DNA of 64,000 bases from CP2-2F sp034436355 (GTDB taxonomy: Bacteria > Chloroflexota > Anaerolineae > Aggregatilineales > UBA2796). Each line of letters opens with the position of its first letter. The first letter of the stretch is position 1. Position numbers and translations under genes: made by a program. This document shows, piece by piece, positions 8,247 through 16,516 of this stretch. The DNA lies in assembly GCA_034436355.1 (NCBI GenBank), contig DAOTVQ010000038.1:139096-203095 (forward strand), read 5' to 3'. The notes below the pieces were generated by a model. That model ran no database searches and was not told where the DNA came from. It saw only the letters and a program-made list of their open reading frames with translations.

Positions 8247-9600
8247 CGTCAGCTTCTTCCTGTATATCGCCCAGCAGGTCGTCGGTCAATTCGTCTTCCA
8301 TCTCACCACCGCCGCTGGTTTCGGTTGGCACAAACCAACCCACTGTGCGGGCTTGTGGGCGGAAATATTTGCGTGCCACTGCGTGGATATCTTCAAGGGT
8401 GACGGCTTGCAGGCGCTCCTCAAAGGTCAGGAAGAACTCGTAGCTGCCTGCCACATGCTCAAAGTATGCCAGCCAAAACGCTTGATTGGTGACCGTCTCG
8501 GTGCTGTAGGCAAAGAGCGCACGCGCTTGTTTACGTGCCTTATCCAGCTCTGCTTGGGTGATCTCACCGTTCAACACCTTCTCGATCTCGGCGTTGAGGG
8601 CGGTTTCCACTTCCTCAAGGGTGCGTCCATCGCGCAGCGTCAGGTCAAACGAGTAGAGGAACGGATCGAAGGACGGGTAAACGCCTGAACTTAGCCCAGC
8701 AACCAGCTCTTTTTTAACCAACGCCTGATACAAGCGCGAGGTTTTGTTGCCAATGCCGCCGCCACCAAAGCCGCTGGCGCCACCCAAGATGCTATCCAGC
8801 ACAAAGAGCTTGATCCAGTCAGGATCGGTGACGCTCGGCACTTTGTAGACTACAGAGAGGATCGGCGTCGGGCCGGGGCGCTCCACACGGACGCGGCGTT
8901 CACCTTGCTGCGGTGGTTCAGGGCGCACAAACGGCTTGGGCAGTTCGGCGGGCGGCAGGCTGCCGAAAAGTTCCTCGATGCGGCGCAGCATAGCCGCGCT
9001 CTCAAAATCGCCCACCACTGAGATGATTGCATTGTTTGGCGCATAGTAGGTGCGGTAGTGCGTATACAGATCATCGCGGGTCATCGTCTCAAGGTCGGTC
9101 ATGTCACCAATGATCTCGTGATGATAGCCATGCACGCGGAAAGCGGCGGCTTGCACTTCCTCACTCAGCCAAAAAGATGGGCTATTTTCCGCACCTTGCC
9201 GTTCACTGATGATTACAGTGCGTTCACTCTCCACTTCTTCAGGATCGAACTGGGCGTTGATCATGCGGTCTGCTTCGGCGCGTAATGCCAGATCAATCCG
9301 ATCAGAGGGCATTGTCTCATAGTAAGCGGTGTAGTCAAGCGATGTTTGGGCATTCCAAGCGCCGCCTTCGCGGTCAATTGCCTTATCCAGCACGCCAGCG
9401 GGAAAGTTGGGCGTGCCTTTGAACATCATGTGTTCCACCCAATGCGAAATACCGGTTTTGCCGCTTGGTTCGTTGCGGCTGCCAACGCGGTATAGCACCC
9501 AAAAGCTGATGACGGGCGCCTTGTGCGACTCTTTGAGCAGCACTACCAAGCCGTTGGGCAGCACATGGCGCGAAACGCTGTTTGTCTCACTGTTTGTCAT
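8236..9600 (-). CDS. M16B zinc peptidase, catalytic subunit
   Basis: A 454-residue M16 metallopeptidase. The inverted zinc motif HWVEH gives H53, E56 and H57; a downstream glutamate in DPEEVESERTVIISE supplies the third ligand. The paired C-terminal half contains a glycine-rich loop, GGASGFGGGGIGNKTSRLYQALV. The last 25 residues are strongly acidic (EMEDELTDDLLGDIQEEADDDE in the C-terminal tail), which is unusual and may be a regulatory or interaction tail. The downstream gene overlaps by 11 nt and encodes the inactive partner. The pair probably degrades peptides in the cytoplasm or at the membrane. The ribosome binding site before the ATG at 9600 is weak. Confidence 0.93.
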   Translation of the reverse strand: MTNSETNSVSRHVLPNGLVVLLKESHKAPVISFWVLYRVGSRNEPSGKTGISHWVEHMMFKGTPNFPAGVLDKAIDREGGAWNAQTSLDYTAYYETMPSDRIDLALRAEADRMINAQFDPEEVESERTVIISERQGAENSPSFWLSEEVQAAAFRVHGYHHEIIGDMTDLETMTRDDLYTHYRTYYAPNNAIISVVGDFESAAMLRRIEELFGSLPPAELPKPFVRPEPPQQGERRVRVERPGPTPILSVVYKVPSVTDPDWIKLFVLDSILGGASGFGGGGIGNKTSRLYQALVKKELVAGLSSGVYPSFDPFLYSFDLTLRDGRTLEEVETALNAEIEKVLNGEITQAELDKARKQARALFAYSTETVTNQAFWLAYFEHVAGSYEFFLTFEERLQAVTLEDIHAVARKYFRPQARTVGWFVPTETSGGGEMEDELTDDLLGDIQEEADDDE

Positions 9601-9631
9601 GTGGGTTACTCATCATGCTAAGCTGAAAGGC

Positions 9632-9657
9632 ATGGGCGAGGGGAAAACCTCGCCCAT
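9632..9657 (-). terminator. Hairpin between ugd and the M16 genes
   Basis: Perfect 10-bp arms ATGGGCGAGG (9632-9641) and CCTCGCCCAT (9648-9657) with loop GGAAAA lie about 50 nt beyond the ugd stop. The T-tract is weak on both strands, so termination strength is uncertain. Confidence 0.55.
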
Positions 9658-9708
9658 AGCCATAGTATAAACAGAATGCAGTCGGCTGCGTAATCTTACA
9701 GGTGTGGC

Positions 9709-11040
9709 TTAGGCGTCTCTGGCATCTCTCTCCAGGGCGCCGTTATAGCCGCGCCCAACACCGCGATAGGTGAAGCCAAGCGCCTTCATACGGTCACCAT
9801 CATAGAGGTTGCGTCCATCCACCATCACCTTTTGGCGCATCACCGCACCCACCCGCGCCATATCCAACCCCTTGAACTCGTTCCAAGGCGTGGCAACCAC
9901 AATCGCATCACAGCCACTCGCCAAGTCGTAAGGGTCTTCGGCAAGCTGAACGAAAGGATAGGCACGCGCCACATGCTCCATCGCCGCCGGGTCGTAGCCG
10001 CGCACAGCCGCACCCAGATCGTGCAGCATCTCAGCAATTTCAAGGGCGGGCGAAACGCGGATGTCGTCGGTGTTTTCTTTGAAGGCTAAGCCAAGCAGGG
10101 CAACCGTTTTGCCATTCAGATCGCCGAGTAGGTCTTGCAGTTTGATGATGATCTGCTTGCGCTGAATTTGGTTAATGCCCATCACGGCGTGCAGCAGTTC
10201 AGGGTTGGTGCCATGCACCTGTGCCATATAGGCAAGCGCCTTCACGTCTTTCGGAAAACAACTACCCCCATAGCCGACGCCCGGCTCTAGGAAATGATGC
10301 CCGATCCGCTTGTCGTAGCCCATGCCCTGCGCCACCTCTTTCACATCCGCGCCGAGTGCCTCACAGATGTTGGCGATCTCGTTGATGAAGCTGATGCGCG
10401 TGGCGAGGAAGGCATTCGAGGCATATTTGATCATCTCTGCTGTGCGTAAGTCGGTGATGACGATGGGCGCCCGCAAAGGCAAATGCAGCTGAGCAACTTT
10501 GCTGGCTGCCTCTTTATCTGTGGAGCCGAGTACAGTGCGGTCGGGGCTGAAAAAGTCGCGCACGGCAGAGCCTTCGCGCAGAAATTCTGGGCAGCTAACC
10601 ACCGCGAAGGGAATCGGGCGCGGCTGATGTTCCCGAATGATGTTCGCCACCCAATCGCCTGTGCCAACCGGCACGGTGGACTTGTTGATGACGATCAGCT
10701 CGTGATCCATCGTCTTGGCGATGGACTCAGCAGCCATGCGCACATATTGCAGGTCTGCCTCGCCATCCACACCTTCGGGCGTGCCAACGCAGATGAAGAC
10801 AAACTCCGCCTCGCGCAGTGCCTCGGCGTAATCCGTTGTGAAGCGCAGCCGATCTGCCTTCACGTTGCGATCTACCACTTCTTTTAAGCCCGGCTCATAG
10901 ATGGGCATAATGCCTTGCTTCAAATTTTCAATGCGCTTTTCGCTGATGTCCAGCGCGATGACGCGATTGCCGAGATCAGCAAAGCAAGTGCCGGTAACCA
11001 AACCGACATAGCCAACGCCGATCACTGTGATGTTTTTCAT
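9709..11040 (-). CDS. ugd: UDP-glucose 6-dehydrogenase
   Basis: A 443-residue enzyme oxidising UDP-glucose to UDP-glucuronate with two NAD+. The N-terminal Rossmann motif is GVGYVGLVTG (8-17). The catalytic cysteine is C261 in GVGYGGSCFPKD, with the conserved ASNAFLATRISFINE helix before it and lysine K205 in the AEMIKYASNAF segment. The C-terminal nucleotide-binding domain contains AFKENTDDIRVSP. Length and motif order match bacterial UGDs. It precedes, on the same strand, an FAD oxidoreductase and a flippase-like protein whose genes lie immediately upstream, so a role in a surface glycan or glycolipid is inferred. Confidence 0.95.
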   Translation of the reverse strand: MKNITVIGVGYVGLVTGTCFADLGNRVIALDISEKRIENLKQGIMPIYEPGLKEVVDRNVKADRLRFTTDYAEALREAEFVFICVGTPEGVDGEADLQYVRMAAESIAKTMDHELIVINKSTVPVGTGDWVANIIREHQPRPIPFAVVSCPEFLREGSAVRDFFSPDRTVLGSTDKEAASKVAQLHLPLRAPIVITDLRTAEMIKYASNAFLATRISFINEIANICEALGADVKEVAQGMGYDKRIGHHFLEPGVGYGGSCFPKDVKALAYMAQVHGTNPELLHAVMGINQIQRKQIIIKLQDLLGDLNGKTVALLGLAFKENTDDIRVSPALEIAEMLHDLGAAVRGYDPAAMEHVARAYPFVQLAEDPYDLASGCDAIVVATPWNEFKGLDMARVGAVMRQKVMVDGRNLYDGDRMKALGFTYRGVGRGYNGALERDARDA

Positions 11041-11137
11041 GAGGTGAACTGACTCCTGAACGGTGTTATAGATAACACTGAAAACTTGACCGATTGTAGC
11101 CGATTTATGCTACGGACAAGCGATCTTTATAGAAAAT

Positions 11138-12460
11138 TCACGCGCCGAGTGCCGCTTGCACTTGTGCTGCTACGTCGCGCCCTAGCATCACGGCGTAATT
11201 CGTGCCGCGATCCCAAGGATAGACCTGACTCATATTCGCCATAAAAACGCCCTTTAACGGCGTTTGCAGCGATGGGATGTTTTGCGAGTGATTGACCAAT
11301 GGAATCGGCTGCGCGTAAGGCGAACGGAACACCCAGCGCTTCCGCACCCAGTCCGCCGAGAAGCGCGGATTAAAGGTCTTGAGCGTCCCCATGAACAGAT
11401 CAGCCAGATCGTCCTCAGCCATGCTCAGGTAGGCGTGATCAGGCTGCACATACTCGCCGCAGTAGACCAGATGATCGCCATTGTAGTGTTCGCGGCTCAC
11501 AAAGTTGGTATGCTCGCAGAGTGCCACAAACGGAAACTCGCTCTGCGCTTTGTCAGGGCTGTTGGCGGGCAGGTTCAGCCAATAGGTGCCATCCGTCAGC
11601 AGTTGTTCTTTCAGAGCAAAGATCACGACGGCGGCGCCCATATGCCGCAGGGCGCGCATTTTTTGCGCGTAGGCGGGATCGGCTGCCTCAAGTTGTGGGA
11701 TAACTTTCAGGGTGAGTGCAGGCGATGCCGTGCTGATCAGCCCGTCGTAGCGCGTGGTTGCGCCGTTCGCCGTGATGTGAACACCCTCCGCAGTATGCTC
11801 AACTGCCTGAATCGGCGTGCTGAGCGCGATCTGTACGCCGCGTTCGCGCAGATTCTCGGCAAAGGTATCCAAGAATGCCTGAAAGCCACCAATATACGTG
11901 CCGAGCCGCACAGTGCGCGTGTGAATGCGCGCCCAAAACCACGCCATTGTGACCTCGCTGTAGAGCGCACCAAACTTGCCGATCAGCATCGGACGCCACA
12001 GATCATTGTAGGCGTGCTTGCCCATCGCCCGAATCAGCCATTCTTCGGCGGTGTAGCGCTCCATCGCCTGCCAATTCTTGCTCAGGCGCAGATACAAGCC
12101 GACCAAGCCAAAGCGCAACTTCGGGATCAGCGGCAGGTGCGGAAAGGTCAACATCGAGACGGGATTATCAAAGAGGTGTGGCTTGCCGTGCGACCACATC
12201 GAGGTTTTCGGGCGCGGGAAGATGACCTGATCGCGCACGCCGAGTTCGTCCATCAGCCCTAAGATCGCCGTGTCCGACTCGAACCAGTGGTGGTAGAACT
12301 TCTCAAGCTGCCAGTCCCAGCCCTCATCACGGAAGCCGCCTGCCAAGCCGCCTACGCGCCCTGCCGCCTCATAGACCGTGACGGCATAGCCCGCCTTTGC
12401 CAAATCCCAGGCGGCTGCCAAGCCCGCCGCGCCTGCGCCTAGAATTGCGATGTGCTTCAT
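11138..12460 (-). CDS. FAD-dependent oxidoreductase (amine-oxidase/protoporphyrinogen-oxidase fold)
   Basis: A 440-residue flavoprotein. The N-terminus carries the dinucleotide motif GAGAAGLAAAWDLAKAG and the following GG-doublet motif GRVGGLAGGF; the C-terminus has VFMANMSQVYPWDRGTNYA, the FAD-closing segment. It resembles the NAD(P)/FAD proteins that sit in polysaccharide clusters and were often named protoporphyrinogen oxidase or UDP-galactopyranose mutase-like; no heme pathway genes are near, so a heme role is not supported. Its ATG overlaps the upstream flippase-like gene by 4 nt (ATGA), indicating coupled synthesis and a shared lipid- or sugar-linked substrate. The exact reaction is unknown. 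Confidence 0.8.
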   Translation of the reverse strand: MKHIAILGAGAAGLAAAWDLAKAGYAVTVYEAAGRVGGLAGGFRDEGWDWQLEKFYHHWFESDTAILGLMDELGVRDQVIFPRPKTSMWSHGKPHLFDNPVSMLTFPHLPLIPKLRFGLVGLYLRLSKNWQAMERYTAEEWLIRAMGKHAYNDLWRPMLIGKFGALYSEVTMAWFWARIHTRTVRLGTYIGGFQAFLDTFAENLRERGVQIALSTPIQAVEHTAEGVHITANGATTRYDGLISTASPALTLKVIPQLEAADPAYAQKMRALRHMGAAVVIFALKEQLLTDGTYWLNLPANSPDKAQSEFPFVALCEHTNFVSREHYNGDHLVYCGEYVQPDHAYLSMAEDDLADLFMGTLKTFNPRFSADWVRKRWVFRSPYAQPIPLVNHSQNIPSLQTPLKGVFMANMSQVYPWDRGTNYAVMLGRDVAAQVQAALGA

Positions 12461-13506
12461 GCGCGCACCTCGCCAGTATCGAGTGCCTCGGCTGACTCCG
12501 CGCTGCCCTTAGCGGCTTGCACCGCTTTGGACGCCTCATCAAACGAACGCCACGACAAGCCCTCACGGACGAGATAGACAAAGCCAAGCAGCGTGATCGG
12601 CAGCCAGAGTGCCGCGTGCAGCACAATGGTATAGCTGGCGGCAACTTCGCTGTTCACACGGAAGGTTTCTAGCACCAGAATGCCCGGCGTGTGGAACGTG
12701 CCAATATAGCCCGGTGCGGCAGGCAAGGTGGTTGCCAAATTCACAACCGCCGTCATGATCATCAGCACGAAGAAGCTGACCTCAAAGTTGAAGGCGTGCA
12801 TCACAAACCAGTATTTGGTCGTCTCGGTGAGCCAAATAAACACTGAAGTGACCAACGTCATCAGCAAATCACGCGGGCTGCGAAGGCTTTTTAAGCCATC
12901 TAGGAAGTGATCAATCAAACTGAGCAGTGGCGCGTGCGCTTTGGCAGGCAGCAGGCGCATGATGACGCTCCGTGCGAGGCGCTGCGTATAGGCAGGGCGT
13001 GCCGCCAGTGCCAAAAAGACCGCCAGCGCGCCGAAGAAAAAGAGCGTGCCTAAGATGACCACCGTCCGCAGCCAATCTTGCTCAATGGGTGCGAAAGGCA
13101 GCGCCGCAAAGACGAAGATGAGCATCACCAAGCCGTCGAAAATGCGCTCTACGACGATTGTGGCAAGGCTGCCCGTGATGCTGACCTGTTCGTTGCGCTT
13201 CAGCACATAGGCACGAATGACCTCACCCGCCCGAAAGGGGTAAACGTTGTTGCCCATGTAGCCAATCACCACGATTGGGAACAAGGCGCGCAGCGAGACG
13301 CGCTTCATGGGGCGCAGCAGGTAGTGCCAACGCCACGTTCTGCCCCAGACTGCCAGAAAATAGACCGCCACGCCGGGCAGCAGCCAAATCAGGCTTGCTC
13401 CGGCAATGCGCTCGGCAACTTCGCCAAGCTGCACGCCCTGCAAGCCAAAATACAAAAAGACTGCGCTCACCAAAATTCCGAGCGCAAGCACGATCCAACG
13501 CCGCAT
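12457..13506 (-). CDS. Lysylphosphatidylglycerol synthase TM-domain/flippase-like membrane protein
   Basis: A 349-residue polytopic membrane protein of the UPF0104/AglD-like family. About eight hydrophobic segments are visible. Conserved features include the loop LLRPMKRVSLRALFPIVVIGYMGNNVYPFRAGEVIRAYVL (around residues 80-120), with its GN(N)xxPxRaGE core, and AAPGYIGTFHTPGI near 265, both typical of the family. There is no C-terminal catalytic synthase domain, so it is not MprF itself. Such stand-alone domains are thought to move lipid-linked intermediates across the membrane. A 4-nt overlap with the FAD oxidoreductase and nearby ugd place it in a putative glycolipid module. Confidence 0.85.
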   Translation of the reverse strand: MRRWIVLALGILVSAVFLYFGLQGVQLGEVAERIAGASLIWLLPGVAVYFLAVWGRTWRWHYLLRPMKRVSLRALFPIVVIGYMGNNVYPFRAGEVIRAYVLKRNEQVSITGSLATIVVERIFDGLVMLIFVFAALPFAPIEQDWLRTVVILGTLFFFGALAVFLALAARPAYTQRLARSVIMRLLPAKAHAPLLSLIDHFLDGLKSLRSPRDLLMTLVTSVFIWLTETTKYWFVMHAFNFEVSFFVLMIMTAVVNLATTLPAAPGYIGTFHTPGILVLETFRVNSEVAASYTIVLHAALWLPITLLGFVYLVREGLSWRSFDEASKAVQAAKGSAESAEALDTGEVRA

Positions 13507-13587
13507 GAAAGCTCCGCATCTTGATTGTTGGCAACCTGATCAGTATACCCGCGAGTCGCCTCTCAGTTCAAGATACACCTTCTAGCG

Positions 13588-13620
13588 CCAAAAGGCTTAG
13601 CATTTGCTGCTTAAGCCTTT
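13588..13620 (-). terminator. Probable terminator of the DUF1801 gene
   Basis: Perfect 9-bp arms AAAGGCTTA (13591-13599) and TAAGCCTTT (13612-13620). Read leftward, the stem runs into TTTT, and the hairpin lies about 35 nt after the DUF1801 stop. Confidence 0.6.
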
Positions 13621-13653
13621 GAGGTGGGCGGGCTTGCCTTCTGGGTGGTGCGA

Positions 13654-14136
13654 TCAGCCCTCTCGCACTGCTTTCTTCACCAGCGCGATGATCTTTTCCT
13701 CTTCGGCGGCGGTTAGTGCCTTCAGTGCGAAGGAAGTTGCCCACATGTCGCCTTCGTCAAGGTTCGCTGCGTCATTGAAGCCAAACGTCGCGTACCGTGC
13801 GCCGAACTTATGCGCGCTTTGGAAGAAGCAGATGATCTTGCCATCTTTGGCATAGGCGGGCATTCCATACCATGTTTTGGGCGAAAGGACGGGCGCATGT
13901 GACTTGATGATCTCATGAAGCCGCGTTGCCATGCTGCGATCTGGCTCTGGCATCTCTGCAATCGCCGCTAACATAGCCTTTTCGCCTGCTGCCTTGTCTT
14001 TCTCCATACGCGCTTCCGTCTTCAGCTCTTTGGCGCGTGCCTTCATGGCGGCGCGTTCTTGATCCGTGAAGCCTGTATCAGATGCTTTAGTGCGCTTGGT
14101 GGGCTTCTGCGTGTCCTTCTTGGCAGGTTGACTCAT
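13654..14136 (-). CDS. DUF1801 (YdhG/YobT-like) domain protein
   Basis: A 160-residue protein. Residues 1-70 are highly charged and Lys/Ala/Glu-rich, probably a flexible or helical tail. The C-terminal 85 residues form a DUF1801 domain: hydrophobic LHEIIKSHAPVLSPKTWYGMPAYAKDGKIICFFQSAHKF pattern split by a conserved W-Y-G-MP core, then ARYATFGFN. This fold is shared with the YdhG/Fra-like family sometimes called iron chaperones, but the biochemical role is unsettled and I do not assign one. It is monocistronic, with its own extended -10 promoter and a terminator-like hairpin. Confidence 0.82.
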   Translation of the reverse strand: MSQPAKKDTQKPTKRTKASDTGFTDQERAAMKARAKELKTEARMEKDKAAGEKAMLAAIAEMPEPDRSMATRLHEIIKSHAPVLSPKTWYGMPAYAKDGKIICFFQSAHKFGARYATFGFNDAANLDEGDMWATSFALKALTAAEEEKIIALVKKAVREG

Positions 14137-14168
14137 AGAAACGTCCTCATCAACATCTATAGCGCCAA

Positions 14169-14177
14169 ATTATAGCA
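14169..14177 (-). promoter_or_regulatory. Extended -10 promoter of the DUF1801 gene
   Basis: Read leftward: TGCTATAAT, with TTTGG after it. The -35 region (TTACTT at 17 bp) is poor. The string TGTGCTATAATTT is identical to that at the lipA promoter. Confidence 0.55.
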
Positions 14178-14179
14178 CA

Positions 14180-14643
14180 CTTGTGCTGCTTAAGTAATTA
14201 GCCTACGAACTTGCTCAAATTGCGCCCCAGCCTCTAGCTGGCAAGCGTGCGAAATGACACTGGATGCGTGAGACGCAAATTCAACTTCGCTCGCTCAGTC
14301 CACGTTGCAAAGGATTGGAACAGTAGGCGCGGCTGAGCGATGAACCGCCGAGTTCAGCACGGCGCGCAAAGGCTGCCATGAATTTGCCACCATAAACAGG
14401 ACTGTGCGGCTGTGCTTGGCACTAGATGATCAGTCTGCCGCGCAGCTTTTCAAGGGTTGGGTGCATAGGTAGGGTGTTCCTCACCTATAGTAATTTATTT
14501 GCTTATACAAAGCGATAGCTTCACAGTATTACCATAAGTTAATGTTAGAAATTTATTTTATTCAGTTTGCTTTTTGTCATGGCTTGATGATTGGGTGCAG
14601 AGCCAATTGTTGCCATAGTTTATATGGCGAAACCATAAGGCTA
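14180..14643. other. Gene-poor intergenic stretch, AT-rich in its second half
   Basis: No credible coding frame, tRNA or known RNA was seen on either strand. Bases 14490-14640 are clearly richer in A and T than the surrounding genes. This could be remnant mobile DNA or a long regulatory region; the sequence does not decide. Confidence 0.5.
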
Positions 14644-14935
14644 GAAGCTGTTTCAAAATTGGCGTAAGGCTGTAGCATCCTTGCCTGTGGAGCGCGTCCA
14701 CGTGATCCACAGGCGGTGGTTTCGAGAGGGCTTCCCTCTCAAACTTACCCTTTATTCGTTTTTGAAATAAGTTCTACTTTCATCGAGTACATCGAAGCGA
14801 TTTCAAAATTTGAGCAGGGCTGGAAACCATTTGCCACTGGCGCACACTGCGTGATCCAAAGGTAGTGATTTCAAGAGCGTGGTTCTTTCGGACTTACCCA
14901 TTATTTGAAATGCATTCTCTTGTTCAACCGCGATA
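14644..14935 (+). repeat. Two degenerate tandem copies of a 150-bp element with inverted ends
   Basis: Copy A (14644-14793) and copy B (14794-14935) align over their length with offsets of 149-150 bp: TTTCAAAATT at 14651 and 14801, CGTGATCCA at 14701 and 14850, and ACTTACCC at 14743 and 14892. In copy A a perfect inverted pair, TTTCAAAA (14651-14658) and TTTTGAAA (14760-14767), brackets two internal hairpins: CCTGTGGA/TCCACAGG (14684-14713) and GAGAGGG/CCCTCTC (14724-14740). Copy B keeps the layout in weaker form (TTTCAAAA 14801, ATTTGAAA 14903). No coding frame is present. It could be a decayed MITE-like element or a duplicated structured RNA. Confidence 0.6.
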
Positions 14936-14984
14936 AAATGGCGGTAAACATGGCGCATCGTATTCAGTGCCAAAGACAGGACTT

Positions 14985-15197
14985 ATGCCAAACAACAAAA
15001 TCAACTTTGATGAGATTAATGCACGCGTCGCCATTGGTTTGGCAATGGTCTTTCAACAACATGGTCTAAGTGAGAATGACTACATCAATTACGTCCAGCA
15101 AATGGTTGCCCACAACCAACAAACACTTGGCGCACCATTGCTCTATAGCCCTAATGCTTCACAGTTGCCTGCACCAAGTGCGCCAAATACCCCATAG
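14985..15197 (+). CDS. Small uncharacterised protein
   Basis: I prefer the ATG at 14985, which follows AGGA; a GTG at 14967 would add six residues. The 70-residue product starts MPNNKINFDEINARVAIGLA, is probably helical to about residue 48 (FQQHGLSENDYINYVQQMVAHNQQ), and ends in a Pro/Ser/Ala-rich tail. There is no signal peptide or membrane segment, and I recognise no family. Its stop is 20 nt before the start of the propeller-protein gene, so the two are probably co-transcribed. Expression is not proven; support comes from the ribosome binding site, plausible composition and operon position. Confidence 0.5.
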   Translation: MPNNKINFDEINARVAIGLAMVFQQHGLSENDYINYVQQMVAHNQQTLGAPLLYSPNASQLPAPSAPNTP

Positions 15198-15217
15198 TGG
15201 TTAGAGGATTATTCACC

Positions 15218-16336
15218 ATGTTTCGCAAAGTTGTGAATCTTCTGCTGGTCAGTATGTTTCTATGGTTGGGCATTGGCGTAACAACTGCTAATACTCGTCT
15301 CGATAATGCCGCACCTATTTTCTTTGCCACCACAACAGTTCAAGTCCTTCGGACAAGCATTGAAGATGGGCGTGATTACACCTATCAGGTGCAGTTTTTC
15401 ACCATACAGGCAGATGGAAGCACCCGTAAACAACTAGGTGCGTTCATCTTTACAGACTGTACAAGCCGTGCCGCGCAAGATTGCAGACTTCACAGCGCTT
15501 TCTGGCTACCCAAGCACAACCTAGTTGCTTTTCGGGCATTGGTTTATGGTGTGGAAGGGCTATATTTGCTAGACCTGAAGGGTGAGGGTGTGCCACAAGC
15601 CATTGTAAATAATGCGCTGCCTTATTTGGAAGGCAATCTCACCGTTTCGCCTGACCAAGCCTGGATCGCCTATCTTCGTGAAAAATATTCCGCTGAGGCG
15701 TTCGGAAACGCTCGCCTTTTTATGTTACCTGCCCATGGCGATTCGAACCCTTTTCCCATTGCCGACGATCTGACTGCGTGGCAAACGCTGCCAGAGTTCG
15801 ATCCGCAAGGCGAGTACATCCTTTTTCGGGGTGGTGATCTCAACCGCGCTGAAAACAACACGTTAGATATTGCGTTGAGGCACTATCGGGCGCAACTTGA
15901 TGGCAGTGATCGCCTAGCTTTGCCATTGCCTATATCTGCCGCTAATGTCATGTGGTCGCCAACGGGCGATCACATTGCCTACTGTGAGGACGGTAGACGC
16001 AACACTCACATCAGCCTTGCGGATCGAAATGGACAAACCTTGCGACGCATTACACAATCACCTGTCCCTTGCGCGCAGCTAAGTTGGTCACCGCAGGGCG
16101 ACCTGCTGCTGATCTCGGATTTGCAGAATTTCTTCACGGTTCACATCGCAAGCGGCATCCTAGAAAAGCGCTTCACAAGCACACACTTCATCACGGCGAA
16201 CGCGGTGCGTTGGTCGCCTGATGGGCAATCCATCGCCTTCATTCGGGAAAATGCTCTAGAGGTGCTTTCTCTTGCCGATAATAGCCTTCAACGCCTAACG
16301 GACTCCGAGTTTGTAGTAGCCCTTGACTGGCGTTAA
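15218..16336 (+). CDS. Exported TolB-like beta-propeller protein
   Basis: The start is taken as the ATG at 15218, behind AGAGGA; an upstream GTG at 15197 adds seven residues without a ribosome binding site. The 372-residue product has an N-terminal signal (KVVNLLLVSMFLWLGIGVTTA). The rest is built of PD40/WD40-like TolB repeats: VSPDQAWIAYL, FDPQGEYILFRG, WSPTGDHIAYC, WSPQGDLLLIS and WSPDGQSIAFI, spaced about 45-60 residues apart, giving five or six blades. It is probably an extracytoplasmic scaffold or binding protein. Unlike TolB, no Pal or Tol partner genes are nearby. It follows a small ORF by 20 nt. Confidence 0.82.
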   Translation: MFRKVVNLLLVSMFLWLGIGVTTANTRLDNAAPIFFATTTVQVLRTSIEDGRDYTYQVQFFTIQADGSTRKQLGAFIFTDCTSRAAQDCRLHSAFWLPKHNLVAFRALVYGVEGLYLLDLKGEGVPQAIVNNALPYLEGNLTVSPDQAWIAYLREKYSAEAFGNARLFMLPAHGDSNPFPIADDLTAWQTLPEFDPQGEYILFRGGDLNRAENNTLDIALRHYRAQLDGSDRLALPLPISAANVMWSPTGDHIAYCEDGRRNTHISLADRNGQTLRRITQSPVPCAQLSWSPQGDLLLISDLQNFFTVHIASGILEKRFTSTHFITANAVRWSPDGQSIAFIRENALEVLSLADNSLQRLTDSEFVVALDWR

Positions 16337-16423
16337 CTGCCTTGCTTTGTCATACGCGGCATAAATTTGACAAGCGCGCACAATTGTACGTAGGCTTGCT
16401 TGCCAAACAGTCAAGGGAAGCAA

Positions 16424-16444
16424 GGGCGGGATCGCGTCCCGCCC
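16424..16444 (+). terminator. Hairpin after the propeller-protein gene
   Basis: Perfect 8-bp GC-rich arms GGGCGGGA (16424-16431) and TCCCGCCC (16437-16444) lie 88 nt after the stop. No T-tract follows. Confidence 0.4.
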
Positions 16445-16477
16445 ATACTGTAAGGTTATGCGAGGCACAGACCCACT

Positions 16478-16513
16478 TAAAAAAAAGGACTAAAGCCCGC
16501 TGCGCCTTAGTCC
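16478..16513 (-). terminator. Strong intrinsic terminator of the HNH gene
   Basis: Read leftward: GGACTAAGGC, loop, GCTTTAGTCC, then eight T residues (A-run at 16479-16486). It begins 4 nt after the HNH stop codon and is the clearest intrinsic terminator in the window. Confidence 0.88.
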
Positions 16514-16516
16514 CCG

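Noticed and set aside
7828..8688. Long open frame on the plus strand across the M16 genes
   Set aside because: It lies antisense to two well-supported peptidase genes and shows no recognisable domain.
11264..12262. 332-codon plus-strand frame
   Set aside because: Antisense to the FAD oxidoreductase, with Arg/Gln/His-rich composition typical of shadow frames.
11138..12460. Protoporphyrinogen oxidase
   Set aside because: Only the general flavin fold supports it; no heme genes are near and the context is surface glycan.
14180..14640. Degraded insertion sequence in the AT-rich gap
   Set aside because: No transposase fragment or target duplication can be seen.
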